Below are positions 31,348 to 39,647 of a stretch of DNA of 64,000 nucleotides, in pieces. Under the pieces are notes generated by a model. The model was not told the DNA's origin, made no database searches, and was given only the letters and a program-made list of their open reading frames with translations. This DNA is from Blautia sp. An81 (lineage in GTDB: Bacteria; Bacillota; Clostridia; Lachnospirales; Lachnospiraceae): positions 186,001 through 250,000 of the forward strand of contig NZ_NFHH01000003.1 in assembly GCF_002161285.1 (NCBI RefSeq), in the 5' to 3' direction. Every line of letters begins with the position of its first letter. Position 1 is the first letter of the stretch. The translations under genes were made by a program, and so were the position numbers.

Positions 31348-32652
31348 TTATGCCTGTTGACCTAAAAGATAATCAATAAACTGCTGGGCAGTTCTTCCGG
31401 ACAGGCCGCCATGGCGCAGTTCCCAGGCATTGGCCTGCTGGAGAAGTTCCTCCTGGTCCATATGCAGACCATGCTTTTGGGCCAGGGTCAGTACAATCTG
31501 CTGGAACTCTTTCTTACTGGGTGAACCAAAGTAGATGGTTACGCCGAAACGATAAACCAGGGAGAGTTTTTCCTGCACAGTATCATTTGTATGAAGGTCA
31601 TCATCCCGGTCAGCCTTGTCGCTGAATTTTTCCCGGACCAGATGCCGGCGGTTGGAGGTAGCATAGATTAGGATATTATCTGGTTTTCGTTCCAGACCTC
31701 CTTCAATTACAGCTTTCAGATATTTATATTCAATTTCAAAATCCTCAAAGGACAGGTCATCCATGTAGATAATAAATTTGTAATGCCGGTTTTTAATCTG
31801 GGCGATCACATCATTCAGGTCCTTGAATTGGTGTTTGTATACTTCAATAATACGCAGGCCTCTGTCATAATACTGATTAAGGATTGCTTTGATACATGAG
31901 GACTTTCCAGTTCCTGCATCTCCAAAAAGAAGACAGTTATTGGCCGGCTTTCCATTTAAGAAGGCCTCTGTATTGTCAATCAGTTTTTTCTTGGCAATTT
32001 CGTAACCCACCAGGTCATCCAGATGCACATGGGCAATCTTAGTAATGGGAACGATTTTTACCCGCTGGTCATTGGGGCCGTGTTCCAGACGAAAGGCTTT
32101 GTGGAGACCAAGTTTTCCTACACCGTAATCTTTGTAAAAGTCTACCATATGTTTCATGAATTCTTCCGGAGAGTTGGAAGCGGCCAAAAGATTGCTTAAA
32201 GTGTTCAGACGGCTGCTGATCCGTTCATTAAACTGTTTGCTCCCATGGCTGTCATTTTCATATTCATTGATCAGATGGCAGCAGGAGGATGAGCCGTAAA
32301 AATTTTCAAAAGCTGAAAAATCCAGGTTAAAAAGGTCCTTGAAAATCTCAAAATCATGGAGAGCAAGCTGGTTAATGGTGCCTTCCACTGGGCCGGTGAT
32401 CTCACAGGCAGTACTGAAAGCATTTTCATGATTGGCAAGGAGATAGGTAAGATAGCTGTGCCACAGATTTCCCGTAAAACCATAGGTGCTGGCCATTTCT
32501 ACCAGCCGGTTCATGCAGCTGTAAAACAAAGATTTGGACTTGCCAGGCTCTTCTGGCTCAAGACAGCAGATTTCCAAGGCTCTGGACATGTCTTCCAGGA
32601 TATCTCCCTGCTGAAAATTTCGGTATAAGATACATTCGTCAATATTAAACAT
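31348..32652 (-). CDS. DUF815 family AAA+ ATP-binding protein
   Basis: 434 residues. The N-terminal half is a helical domain of unknown role; the C-terminal half is an AAA+ module with Walker A LFGDAGTGKSS (~residue 245), Walker B FIIYMDDLSFED and sensor IYATSNRRHL. DUF815 proteins are widespread in bacteria and their target is not established. 15 bp downstream of pheA on the same strand. Confidence 0.88.
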   Translation of the reverse strand: MFNIDECILYRNFQQGDILEDMSRALEICCLEPEEPGKSKSLFYSCMNRLVEMASTYGFTGNLWHSYLTYLLANHENAFSTACEITGPVEGTINQLALHDFEIFKDLFNLDFSAFENFYGSSSCCHLINEYENDSHGSKQFNERISSRLNTLSNLLAASNSPEEFMKHMVDFYKDYGVGKLGLHKAFRLEHGPNDQRVKIVPITKIAHVHLDDLVGYEIAKKKLIDNTEAFLNGKPANNCLLFGDAGTGKSSCIKAILNQYYDRGLRIIEVYKHQFKDLNDVIAQIKNRHYKFIIYMDDLSFEDFEIEYKYLKAVIEGGLERKPDNILIYATSNRRHLVREKFSDKADRDDDLHTNDTVQEKLSLVYRFGVTIYFGSPSKKEFQQIVLTLAQKHGLHMDQEELLQQANAWELRHGGLSGRTAQQFIDYLLGQQA

Positions 32653-32667
32653 CCTTCTGATTCCTTT

Positions 32668-33798
32668 CTAATAATTGCCGTGGATACGGAAATTCTGAGT
32701 TTCAGCCTCCAGACCCCGGAGGGCATTCTTTACAGCACTGTCACTTAAATTCCCCTCAAAATCCACAAAAAAGCGGTATTCCCAGTTGCGCCCATGAATA
32801 GGCCGGGATTCAATCTTGGTCATATTCAGTCCATTATAGATGAAATGAGACAAGCTGTTGTAAAGACTTCCGCTTTCATGGGGCAGTTCATAGCTGACAC
32901 TGATTTTACCTGCATTTCGGCAATAGATTTTATCTCTGGTAACAATAATAAATCTGGTAGAGTTTCCAGCGTTAGTATATATATTCTCTTTCAGCACGGA
33001 AAGACCGAAAAATTCAGCAGCATAGGGACTGGAGATAGCTGCCTGGGTATGGTCTCCTTCTTCTGCGATTTTCTTGGCTGCAGCAGCTGTGTTTCCAAAT
33101 TCATGAGTTACCCACTCTTTGTGAGACTCCAGGAAGACTCTGCATTGCATAAGGGCCTGAGGATGGGAATAGACATCTGTAATTTCTTCCATGGAAGTTC
33201 CAGGAAGACCTACCAGAGCATGCTGACAGGGGATGATCTGTTCCCCTACGATTACATGGTCATACTTGGTCAGCAGGTCATAATTGTCCTGGACAATGCC
33301 TGCAGTAGAATTTTCTATAGGCAGAACAGCAAAATCAGCGTCATAGTTTTTGATTGCTTCCATGGCATCTTTCCAGGTATCTACATGAAAACTTTTGATG
33401 TTTTTTCCAAAAAAAGTATTCATGGCGGCATAGCTGTAAGCACCTTCTACTCCCTGGAACACTACAGTGACGTCTTCTTTTTTCAGAGCATCTACAGGGG
33501 AAAAAAGCGGATCCCATGTGCCTTTATGTTCCTCCATAAGCTGATACTGGCGCTTTCTGCTGATAGACATGATCTGCCGGTAGAGTTCATAAATTCCTCT
33601 GCTGTTAAACTCTCCGGAAGCCTGACTGCTGAGGGTCTCCAATTTTGCCTTCTCTCTGCTGGCATCAAAAACAGGTTTCTTTGTCTCTATTTTAAACCGG
33701 GCCACCTTTTCCGCCACGGCCATTCTCTCTTCAAAAAGCCTGACGATCTGATCGTCGATATGGTCGATTTCATCTCTGAGCTGGGTCAGATCTAACAT
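32668..33798 (-). CDS. pheA: Bifunctional chorismate mutase/prephenate dehydratase
   Basis: 376 residues. Phenylalanine pathway: chorismate to prephenate to phenylpyruvate. Chorismate mutase type II domain (1-90: LRDEIDHIDDQIVRLFEER), prephenate dehydratase (about 108-285: VVFQGVEGAYSYAA, ENSTAGIVQDNYDLL), ACT domain (about 297-370). The ACT segment keeps HALVGLP and KIESRPIHGRNWEYRF, the Phe-binding motifs, so feedback inhibition is expected. It has its own promoter region; no riboswitch was seen. Confidence 0.96.
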   Translation of the reverse strand: MLDLTQLRDEIDHIDDQIVRLFEERMAVAEKVARFKIETKKPVFDASREKAKLETLSSQASGEFNSRGIYELYRQIMSISRKRQYQLMEEHKGTWDPLFSPVDALKKEDVTVVFQGVEGAYSYAAMNTFFGKNIKSFHVDTWKDAMEAIKNYDADFAVLPIENSTAGIVQDNYDLLTKYDHVIVGEQIIPCQHALVGLPGTSMEEITDVYSHPQALMQCRVFLESHKEWVTHEFGNTAAAAKKIAEEGDHTQAAISSPYAAEFFGLSVLKENIYTNAGNSTRFIIVTRDKIYCRNAGKISVSYELPHESGSLYNSLSHFIYNGLNMTKIESRPIHGRNWEYRFFVDFEGNLSDSAVKNALRGLEAETQNFRIHGNY

Positions 33799-33985
33799 TT
33801 GTATCTTCCTTCCTTTTTCATAAAGTTATTATGCTTATGATACACCGACAGATTTTCTCCCGCAAGTCTTTTGTTCCGGAAATTAGAAGAAAACCTGAAA
33901 CCTTCTGCTCTTCAGCATGTATGAAGCATCTGGGACAGAGACATAATAAAGAAAAACTATAATCATTAAAAGAGGAGAAGAAGAT

Positions 33986-34372
33986 ATGAAAGGTGATTTT
34001 CTGCGGTGCGGAGCCACAGGCTGGTGCCTTGAGATCTTCTGGACAGGCCTTCATGCAGCAGGAAGAAAGGAATGGAAAATGATGGGACAGTCTTCTTTGT
34101 GGATGTTTCCCATATATGGTATGGCTGCCTGTATAGGTCCACTATCCAGATATCTGAAAAAGATTCCTGCCATATTGCGGGGGAGCCTGTATATGACGGG
34201 AATCTTTGCGGCAGAATTCAGTACGGGACTCCTCCTGAAACATTATAATGTGTGTCCCTGGGATTATAGCCGTTATCCCCTGAATTATAAAGGTGTGATC
34301 CGACTTGACTATGCGCCCCTGTGGTTCTGTACGGGACTGCTTTTTGAAAAAATATTGTCTCATGAAAAGTGA
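33986..34372 (+). CDS. Small membrane protein, putative ABC-transporter type IV family (PF06541-like)
   Basis: 128 residues, three or four hydrophobic segments. LEIFWTGL, SSLWMFPIYGMAA and CPWDYSRYPLNYKGVIRLDYAP are the features of this DUF-like membrane family (CmpB). Function unproven. AGAGGAGAAG precedes the ATG. Upstream of pyrB but with pyrB having its own promoter. Confidence 0.8.
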   Translation: MKGDFLRCGATGWCLEIFWTGLHAAGRKEWKMMGQSSLWMFPIYGMAACIGPLSRYLKKIPAILRGSLYMTGIFAAEFSTGLLLKHYNVCPWDYSRYPLNYKGVIRLDYAPLWFCTGLLFEKILSHEK

Positions 34373-34378
34373 AAATTC

Positions 34379-34407
34379 TTGAAATACCCCTGGAAGTAGT
34401 ATATGAT
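34379..34407 (+). promoter_or_regulatory. pyrBI promoter
   Basis: TTGAAA 34379-34384, 17-bp spacer, TATGAT 34402-34407. The leader is under 30 nt, so there is no room for a PyrR or pyrL-type attenuator. Confidence 0.65.
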
Positions 34408-34441
34408 AGTAAAAAAGTCAAACATATACAGGAGGTAATCT

Positions 34442-35368
34442 ATGAGACACTTAATGAGTCCGTTGGATTTATCCGTAGAGGAATTGGACAAGGTTTTAGA
34501 TCTGGCCAATGATATTGAAAATAATCCGGAGAAATACGCTCATAAATGTGACGGAAAAATTCTTGCAACTTTGTTTTATGAGCCAAGTACACGTACACGT
34601 CTCAGCTTTGAGTCGGCAATGCTTCGTTTGGGAGGAAAGGTCCTGGGTTTTTCCAGCGCTAATTCCAGTTCAGCGGCAAAAGGCGAGAGTGTGGCAGATA
34701 CTCTCCGGATGATTTCATGTTATGCGGACATCTGCGCCATGCGCCATCCAAAGGAGGGTGCGCCTCTGGTAGGCTCCATGGCATCCCAGATTCCGGTGAT
34801 CAATGCAGGCGACGGAGGACATCAGCATCCTACTCAGACATTGACAGATTTACTTACCATTCGTTCTATGAAAGGGCGGCTGGATAATATTACCATTGGT
34901 CTTTGCGGAGATCTGAAGTTTGGCAGGACCGTACATTCTCTTATTGAAGCGTTGGTGAGATACGAAGGCGTAAAATTTGTGCTGATTTCTCCAGAAGAAC
35001 TGAAGATACCGGATTATATCCGGGAGGATGTACTAAAGGCCAGCGGTCATGAATTTCAGGAAGTAGAAAGACTGGAAGACGCTCTCCCCAAACTGGATCT
35101 GTTATACATGACCAGGGTGCAGAAAGAAAGATTCTTCAACGAAGAAGATTATGTGAGAATGAAGGATTTCTATATTCTGGACAAGGCAAAAATGGAGCTT
35201 GCCGGCCCAGATATGCTGGTGCTTCATCCGCTGCCAAGAGTAAATGAAATTTCCATAGAGGTGGACTCAGATCCCAGAGCAGCTTATTTTAAACAGGCAA
35301 GATACGGGGTTTATGTCCGCATGGCGCTGATCCTGAGTCTGCTGGGAATGGGGGTAGAATTATGTTAA
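34442..35368 (+). CDS. pyrB: Aspartate carbamoyltransferase catalytic subunit
   Basis: 308 residues. Second step of de novo pyrimidine synthesis. Carbamoyl-phosphate loop [10 protein letters not shown] (~residue 53), [12 protein letters not shown], and aspartate-binding segment VLHPLPR near residue 264. Overlaps pyrI by 7 bp, the Enterobacteria- and Clostridia-type holoenzyme arrangement. Confidence 0.97.
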   Translation: MRHLMSPLDLSVEELDKVLDLANDIENNPEKYAHKCDGKILATLFYEPSTRTRLSFESAMLRLGGKVLGFSSANSSSAAKGESVADTLRMISCYADICAMRHPKEGAPLVGSMASQIPVINAGDGGHQHPTQTLTDLLTIRSMKGRLDNITIGLCGDLKFGRTVHSLIEALVRYEGVKFVLISPEELKIPDYIREDVLKASGHEFQEVERLEDALPKLDLLYMTRVQKERFFNEEDYVRMKDFYILDKAKMELAGPDMLVLHPLPRVNEISIEVDSDPRAAYFKQARYGVYVRMALILSLLGMGVELC

Positions 35369-35799
35369 ATGTAGGACAATTAAGTGAAGGTGTGGTTCTG
35401 GACCATATCAAAGCCGGTAAGAGCATGACCATTTATCATGATCTGGAGCTGGATAAACTGGATTGTTGTGTGGCAATTATTAAAAATGCCAGAAGCAACA
35501 AAATGGGAAGAAAAGACATCATCAAGGTGGAATGCCCCATTGATACCCTGGATCTGGATATTCTGGGATTTATCGATCACAATATTACAGTGAACATCAT
35601 CAAGGACGGAGAAATCGTAGAGAAGAAAAAACTAAGCCTTCCTAAAGAGGTCCACAATGTGATCAAGTGTAAAAACCCCCGGTGTATTACTTCCATTGAA
35701 CAGGAACTGGAACAGATTTTTATCCTGGCAGATCCTAAAAAGGAAATCTACCGCTGCAAATACTGTGAAGAAAAATACAGAGGAAGCAGAAACAAATAA
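35362..35799 (+). CDS. pyrI: Aspartate carbamoyltransferase regulatory subunit
   Basis: 145 residues. Binds CTP/ATP for allosteric control of PyrB. N-terminal nucleotide-binding domain ([12 protein letters not shown]) and C-terminal zinc domain with the Cys set KCKNPRC and RCKYC. Overlaps pyrB. Confidence 0.96.
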   Translation: MLNVGQLSEGVVLDHIKAGKSMTIYHDLELDKLDCCVAIIKNARSNKMGRKDIIKVECPIDTLDLDILGFIDHNITVNIIKDGEIVEKKKLSLPKEVHNVIKCKNPRCITSIEQELEQIFILADPKKEIYRCKYCEEKYRGSRNK

Positions 35800-35806
35800 A
35801 AATATA

Positions 35807-35855
35807 TGAAAAGAGGCTGTTCTTGAAGGATATTTTCAGAACAGCCTCTTTTCAT
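35807..35855 (+). terminator. Rho-independent terminator after pyrI
   Basis: GAAAAGAGGCTGTTCT at 35808-35823 pairs with AGAACAGCCTCTTTTC ending at 35853; near-perfect stem of 16 bp. Confidence 0.92.
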
Positions 35856-35922
35856 CAAGGTACGGTGCTAAAAAGGCAAAAGAGGACAGAAATATAGAAA
35901 ATCCAAAGAAAACACTGGACAT

Positions 35923-35951
35923 TTGACAGGGAAAAAGCTATTATTTATACA
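35923..35951 (+). promoter_or_regulatory. Aspartate kinase promoter
   Basis: TTGACA 35923-35928, 17-bp spacer, TATACA 35946-35951. The ~60-nt leader is too short for a lysine riboswitch. Confidence 0.65.
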
Positions 35952-36013
35952 ATGCGGAAAAGCATTCTGTCATAGGAAAGCAGATTAGAAAGCCCCTAAG
36001 GAGGATATATGAA

Positions 36014-37333
36014 ATGAAGAAAGTTGTAAAATTCGGAGGAAGTTCTCTGGCCAGTGCAGCACAGTTTGAGAAAGTGGGAGCTATTATCCGGGGAGATGAA
36101 AGCAGAAGATATGTGGTGCCTTCAGCTCCTGGAAAACGTTTTTCTGAAGATACAAAGGTTACAGACTTATTATATGCCTGCTACCGCAGTGCCGGAGACG
36201 AAGAGAGATTTCCAAAAATCTTAAAAGAAATCAAAAGCCGTTATCAGGAGATCATAGACGGACTTGGACTGTCTTTATCCCTGGAGGAGGATTTTGCTTT
36301 GCTGGAAGAAAATTTCAATAAGCAGATCGGAGAGGAATATGCGGCTTCCAGAGGGGAATATTTAAATGGAAAGATTATGGCGGCTTATCTGGGATTTGCC
36401 TTTGTGGACCCGGCAGAGATGATCCGTTTTGACGGAAATGGCCAGTTTGACGGCGAAATAACGGAAAAACTGGTGGCTAAAAAACTGGGAGACCTGGAGC
36501 GGGCAGTAATTCCGGGATTTTATGGCGCGAAGGAAGACGGAACGATTAAAACCTTCTCAAGAGGAGGATCTGATATTACAGGTTCTATTGTAGCAGGAGC
36601 TGTTGATGCAGATCTATATGAGAACTGGACAGATGTGTCAGGCTTTCTGGTAACAGATCCCAGGATTATCCAGAATCCGAAACCTATCGATACCATTACA
36701 TACCGTGAGCTGAGAGAGCTGTCCTATATGGGAGCCACGGTTCTTCATGAAGATGCGATTTTCCCTGTGCGTAAAGCCGGTATCCCTATTAACATCCGCA
36801 ACACCAATGCTCCGGAAGATCCAGGTACGATGATCGTAGAAGATACCTGCAAAAAGCCCCCCTATACCATTACCGGTATTGCAGGAAAAAAGGGCTTCTG
36901 TGCTCTGAACATCGAAAAATCTATGATGAACTCAGAAATCGGATTTGGCAGAAAAGTGCTGCAGGTACTGGAAGAACAGGGGATTGCTTTTGAGCATATT
37001 CCATCGGGGATCGATACAATGACAATTTTCATCCACCAGGATGAATTTGCCCAGAAAGAGCAGCAGGTAATTTCAGGAATTCACCGGGTAGTGAAACCAG
37101 ATTATATGGAACTGGAGACAGATCTTTCTCTTATTGCAGTCGTGGGCAGAGGCATGCGTTCCAACAGAGGCACAGCTGCCAGAATTTTTGCGGCTCTGGC
37201 TCATGCCAATGTAAACGTTAAGATGATCGACCAGGGCTCCAGTGAGCTGAATGTAATTGTAGGAGTCCGTGACGAGGACTTTGAACCGGCAATCCGGGCG
37301 ATATATGATATTTTTGTGGAGACTCAGATTTAA
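36014..37333 (+). CDS. lysC: Aspartate kinase
   Basis: 439 residues. Phosphorylates aspartate for Lys/Thr/Met synthesis. KFGGSSLA at residues ~6-13, RGGSDITGS (~190) and two C-terminal ACT domains (from ~310; IEKSMMNSEIGFGRKV; LIAVVGRGM), so amino-acid feedback is expected. The VPSAPGKRF segment is typical of the Clostridial monofunctional enzyme. GGAGG is 9 nt upstream of the ATG. Confidence 0.94.
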   Translation: MKKVVKFGGSSLASAAQFEKVGAIIRGDESRRYVVPSAPGKRFSEDTKVTDLLYACYRSAGDEERFPKILKEIKSRYQEIIDGLGLSLSLEEDFALLEENFNKQIGEEYAASRGEYLNGKIMAAYLGFAFVDPAEMIRFDGNGQFDGEITEKLVAKKLGDLERAVIPGFYGAKEDGTIKTFSRGGSDITGSIVAGAVDADLYENWTDVSGFLVTDPRIIQNPKPIDTITYRELRELSYMGATVLHEDAIFPVRKAGIPINIRNTNAPEDPGTMIVEDTCKKPPYTITGIAGKKGFCALNIEKSMMNSEIGFGRKVLQVLEEQGIAFEHIPSGIDTMTIFIHQDEFAQKEQQVISGIHRVVKPDYMELETDLSLIAVVGRGMRSNRGTAARIFAALAHANVNVKMIDQGSSELNVIVGVRDEDFEPAIRAIYDIFVETQI

Positions 37334-37360
37334 GAAGGACGGAAAATAGGAGAAGATAGT

Positions 37361-37801
37361 ATGAAAACCAGAAAAAATTCATTGCTTCGATGGGTAGCCA
37401 TGATTGAACTGGTCTTGGGTGCCTATGACTTGATGAATGGACTGATGTCTGCATTTGTACTGATTACGGATTTGGAAGGAGTTACAGCTTCTTTTACAGA
37501 GAGTGGAGTGGAATTTTCTGTTCCGATTCTGGTAATTTCTGTAGCGATCACCTGTATAGGGGGTCTTATTATGGTTTTGGCAGGAGCCATGGGCATGATT
37601 TTTGCATCTATTCCAGGAAAGCAGAAACTTCCTCTTTACTGCGGTTACGGTCTCTTTGCTTTTGTAATCTTGTCAGCGGTTATACAGATCGCATTTATGG
37701 GAGCTGGTCTTCCTTTGTCCATGCTTCTCTCCTTAGTTCTCCATGGACTTTATATGTGGGGAGCTGTAAAGAATAAAAAAGAACTGGAAGCAGGAGTATA
37801 A
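37361..37801 (+). CDS. Four-helix membrane protein of unknown function
   Basis: 146 residues. Hydrophobic segments about residues 12-33, 50-80, 90-110 and 112-132, charged C-terminus. I recognise no family. It lies between aspartokinase (27 bp upstream) and the thioesterase gene (13 bp downstream) on one transcript. Confidence 0.75.
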   Translation: MKTRKNSLLRWVAMIELVLGAYDLMNGLMSAFVLITDLEGVTASFTESGVEFSVPILVISVAITCIGGLIMVLAGAMGMIFASIPGKQKLPLYCGYGLFAFVILSAVIQIAFMGAGLPLSMLLSLVLHGLYMWGAVKNKKELEAGV

Positions 37802-37814
37802 GAGGCGTCAGATT

Positions 37815-38225
37815 ATGAAATATGAACATAAAACTCAGTATTATGAGACAGATCAGATGGGGATCATTCATCATTCCAATTACATCCGGTGGTTTGAAGA
37901 GGCCAGGGTGGACTTTATGGAGGGATGCGGCTTCTCTTATGCCCAGATGGAAAAAGATGGACTGATCAGTCCGGTGCTTTCTGTGTCCTGTGAATATAAG
38001 ACTATGACTCATTTTGGAGATACTGTTGAGATAGAAACAGAAATTGTAAAGTATAACGGTATAAAACTGGAGCTGTCCTATACAGTCAGAGATAAGGAAA
38101 CAGGAGAGGTGCGGTGTCTTGGAAAAAGCAGCCACTGTTTCCTGGACAGAGAAGGAAGACCGGTTTCACTAAAAAGAGGCTGGGACAAATACCATCAGGG
38201 CTTTTCGAAAGAAAGTGTTAAATAA
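37815..38225 (+). CDS. Acyl-CoA thioesterase, YbgC/4-hydroxybenzoyl-CoA thioesterase family
   Basis: 136 residues, hot-dog fold. YETDQMGIIHHSNYIRWFEEAR has the active-site Asp of the 4HBT motif (D-x-x-G-x-x-HxxxY). Substrate unknown. Cotranscribed with the membrane protein upstream and ended by a terminator whose loop holds the next -35 box. Confidence 0.9.
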   Translation: MKYEHKTQYYETDQMGIIHHSNYIRWFEEARVDFMEGCGFSYAQMEKDGLISPVLSVSCEYKTMTHFGDTVEIETEIVKYNGIKLELSYTVRDKETGEVRCLGKSSHCFLDREGRPVSLKRGWDKYHQGFSKESVK

Positions 38226-38232
38226 GTATTAC

Positions 38233-38271
38233 AATCCGGATTTCTTGTTGACAAAGAAGTCCGGATTTTTT
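38233..38271 (+). terminator. Terminator overlapping the next promoter
   Basis: AATCCGGATTTCTT (38233-38246) pairs with AAGAAGTCCGGATT (38254-38267), 14 bp with one G-T, then T6. The 7-nt loop holds the TTGACA of the following promoter. Confidence 0.85.
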
Positions 38272-38276
38272 ATACT
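38248..38276 (+). promoter_or_regulatory. Promoter of the GntR-ABC operon
   Basis: TTGACA 38248-38253, 17-bp spacer, TATACT 38271-38276, both near consensus. Confidence 0.8.
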
Positions 38277-38278
38277 AC

Positions 38279-38305
38279 AAGTGTACTAAGACACATAGTA
38301 CACTT
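38279..38305. promoter_or_regulatory. Operator palindrome for the GntR (YtrA-type) regulator
   Basis: AAGTGTACTA (38279-38288), 7-bp spacer, TAGTACACTT (38296-38305): a perfect 10+10 inverted repeat covering the predicted transcription start. It is in front of the gntR gene, so autoregulation is likely. Confidence 0.75.
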
Positions 38306-38376
38306 GATACGCAGTGAAATTATCAACTCCGCTGCTTGCGGAAATAAGACATGACTGATGGAAAGGAGGAGCCGGA

Positions 38377-38748
38377 TTGATTGTTATTGATTATCAGAAT
38401 CGGAAACCTATCTATGAACAGATCGTGGAAAGATTTCAGATGCTGATCGTAAAAGGTATTCTGGAGGCAGATTCCCAGATGCCATCTGTCAGGACTCTGG
38501 CCAGTGAGCTTTCGATTAATCCAAATACAATCCAGAAAGCCTATACGATCCTGGAGCAGCAGGGATATATCTATCCTGTAAAAGGCAGGGGGAATTTTGT
38601 GTCAGGAAATCAGACCCTGAAAGAAAAAAAGGAGGAAGTTTTTTTCCAGAAGCTGCGGGACGTTATTCAGGAAGGAAAAGAGCTGGGAATTGAAAAAGAA
38701 AGATGTATTGCCAAAACGTCTGAATTTTATGAGGAGGATAAAGTATGA
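38377..38748 (+). CDS. GntR-family regulator, YtrA subfamily
   Basis: 123 residues. Winged HTH (residues ~10-75: PIYEQIVERFQ, QMPSVRTLASELSINPNTIQKAY, GYIYPVKGRGNFV) and a short C-terminal tail, as in YtrA-type regulators of ABC transporter operons. TTG start at 38377 is set by AAGGAGGA 6 nt upstream. Overlaps the ABC ATPase gene by 4 bp. The palindrome at 38279-38305 is the likely operator. Confidence 0.93.
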   Translation: MIVIDYQNRKPIYEQIVERFQMLIVKGILEADSQMPSVRTLASELSINPNTIQKAYTILEQQGYIYPVKGRGNFVSGNQTLKEKKEEVFFQKLRDVIQEGKELGIEKERCIAKTSEFYEEDKV

Positions 38749-39647
38749 TAAAAACAGAGGGGCTGTGTAAGAGATTCGGCTCTCTTCAGGCTGTGGATCA
38801 CATATCTCTCACAATAGAGGACAACAGCATCTTTGGTTTGGCAGGGACCAATGGAGCGGGAAAGAGTACTTTCCTCAGAATGCTGGCCGGTGTGCTGAAA
38901 CCGGACGAGGGAAAGATTTCAGTAGACGGAGAGCCGGTTTTTGAAAATCCTGCAGTTAAGGAAGAAATTTTTTTCCTGCCGGATACCGCCTACTTTTTTC
39001 CAAATGCGTCTATTGCAGATATGGAGGAATATTACGCTGCCTACTATCCACGGTATGACAGGAAGAAAGTAAAAAGCCTGACTGAAAAGGTAGGATTAGA
39101 ATATAAGAGAAAAATCAGTACTTTTTCCAAAGGGATGAAAAGACAGGCAGCTTTAATATTGGGAATCAGCGCAGGAACAAAATATCTTTTCTGCGATGAG
39201 ACTTTTGACGGTCTGGACCCGGTGATGCGTCAGGCGGCAAAGAGCCTGCTGGCCTATGAGGTGGCCAACCGCTCTTTTTCCCCGATTATTGCATCACATA
39301 ACTTAAGAGAACTGGAAGATATCTGTGATCATGTGGGACTTCTTCACAAAGGAGGCGTGCTTCTCTCCAAAGATATTGAAGAAATGAAAGAAAACATCCA
39401 TAAGGTTCAATGTGTGATACCAGATGAAAAGGATGAAGAGGAACTGCTGAAAGAATTACAGGTGGTCAAATCGGAAAAAAGACTTTCCCTGCTGACTATG
39501 GTAGTCCGGGGAGACAGGGAGGAAATCATGAGAAAGATCCAGAGGCGGAATCCTCTTTTTGCAGAGGCCATTCCTCTGACATTGGAAGAAATATTTATCA
39601 GTGAAACGGAGGTGGCAGGTTATGACATCAAGAAATTATTTACTTAA
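38745..39647 (+). CDS. ABC transporter ATP-binding protein
   Basis: 300 residues. Walker A GTNGAGKST (~residue 37), signature STFSKGMKRQ, Walker B YLFCDETFDGLDP and H-loop IASHN. Drives the membrane protein encoded next (overlap 26 bp). YtrB-like exporters respond to cell-wall stress in Bacillus; here the substrate is unknown. The ATG overlaps the gntR stop. Confidence 0.94.
   Translation: MIKTEGLCKRFGSLQAVDHISLTIEDNSIFGLAGTNGAGKSTFLRMLAGVLKPDEGKISVDGEPVFENPAVKEEIFFLPDTAYFFPNASIADMEEYYAAYYPRYDRKKVKSLTEKVGLEYKRKISTFSKGMKRQAALILGISAGTKYLFCDETFDGLDPVMRQAAKSLLAYEVANRSFSPIIASHNLRELEDICDHVGLLHKGGVLLSKDIEEMKENIHKVQCVIPDEKDEEELLKELQVVKSEKRLSLLTMVVRGDREEIMRKIQRRNPLFAEAIPLTLEEIFISETEVAGYDIKKLFT

Noticed and set aside
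32794-33795. 333-codon plus-strand frame opposite pheA
   Set aside because: PheA on the minus strand has all motifs; the opposite frame is a by-product of codon usage.
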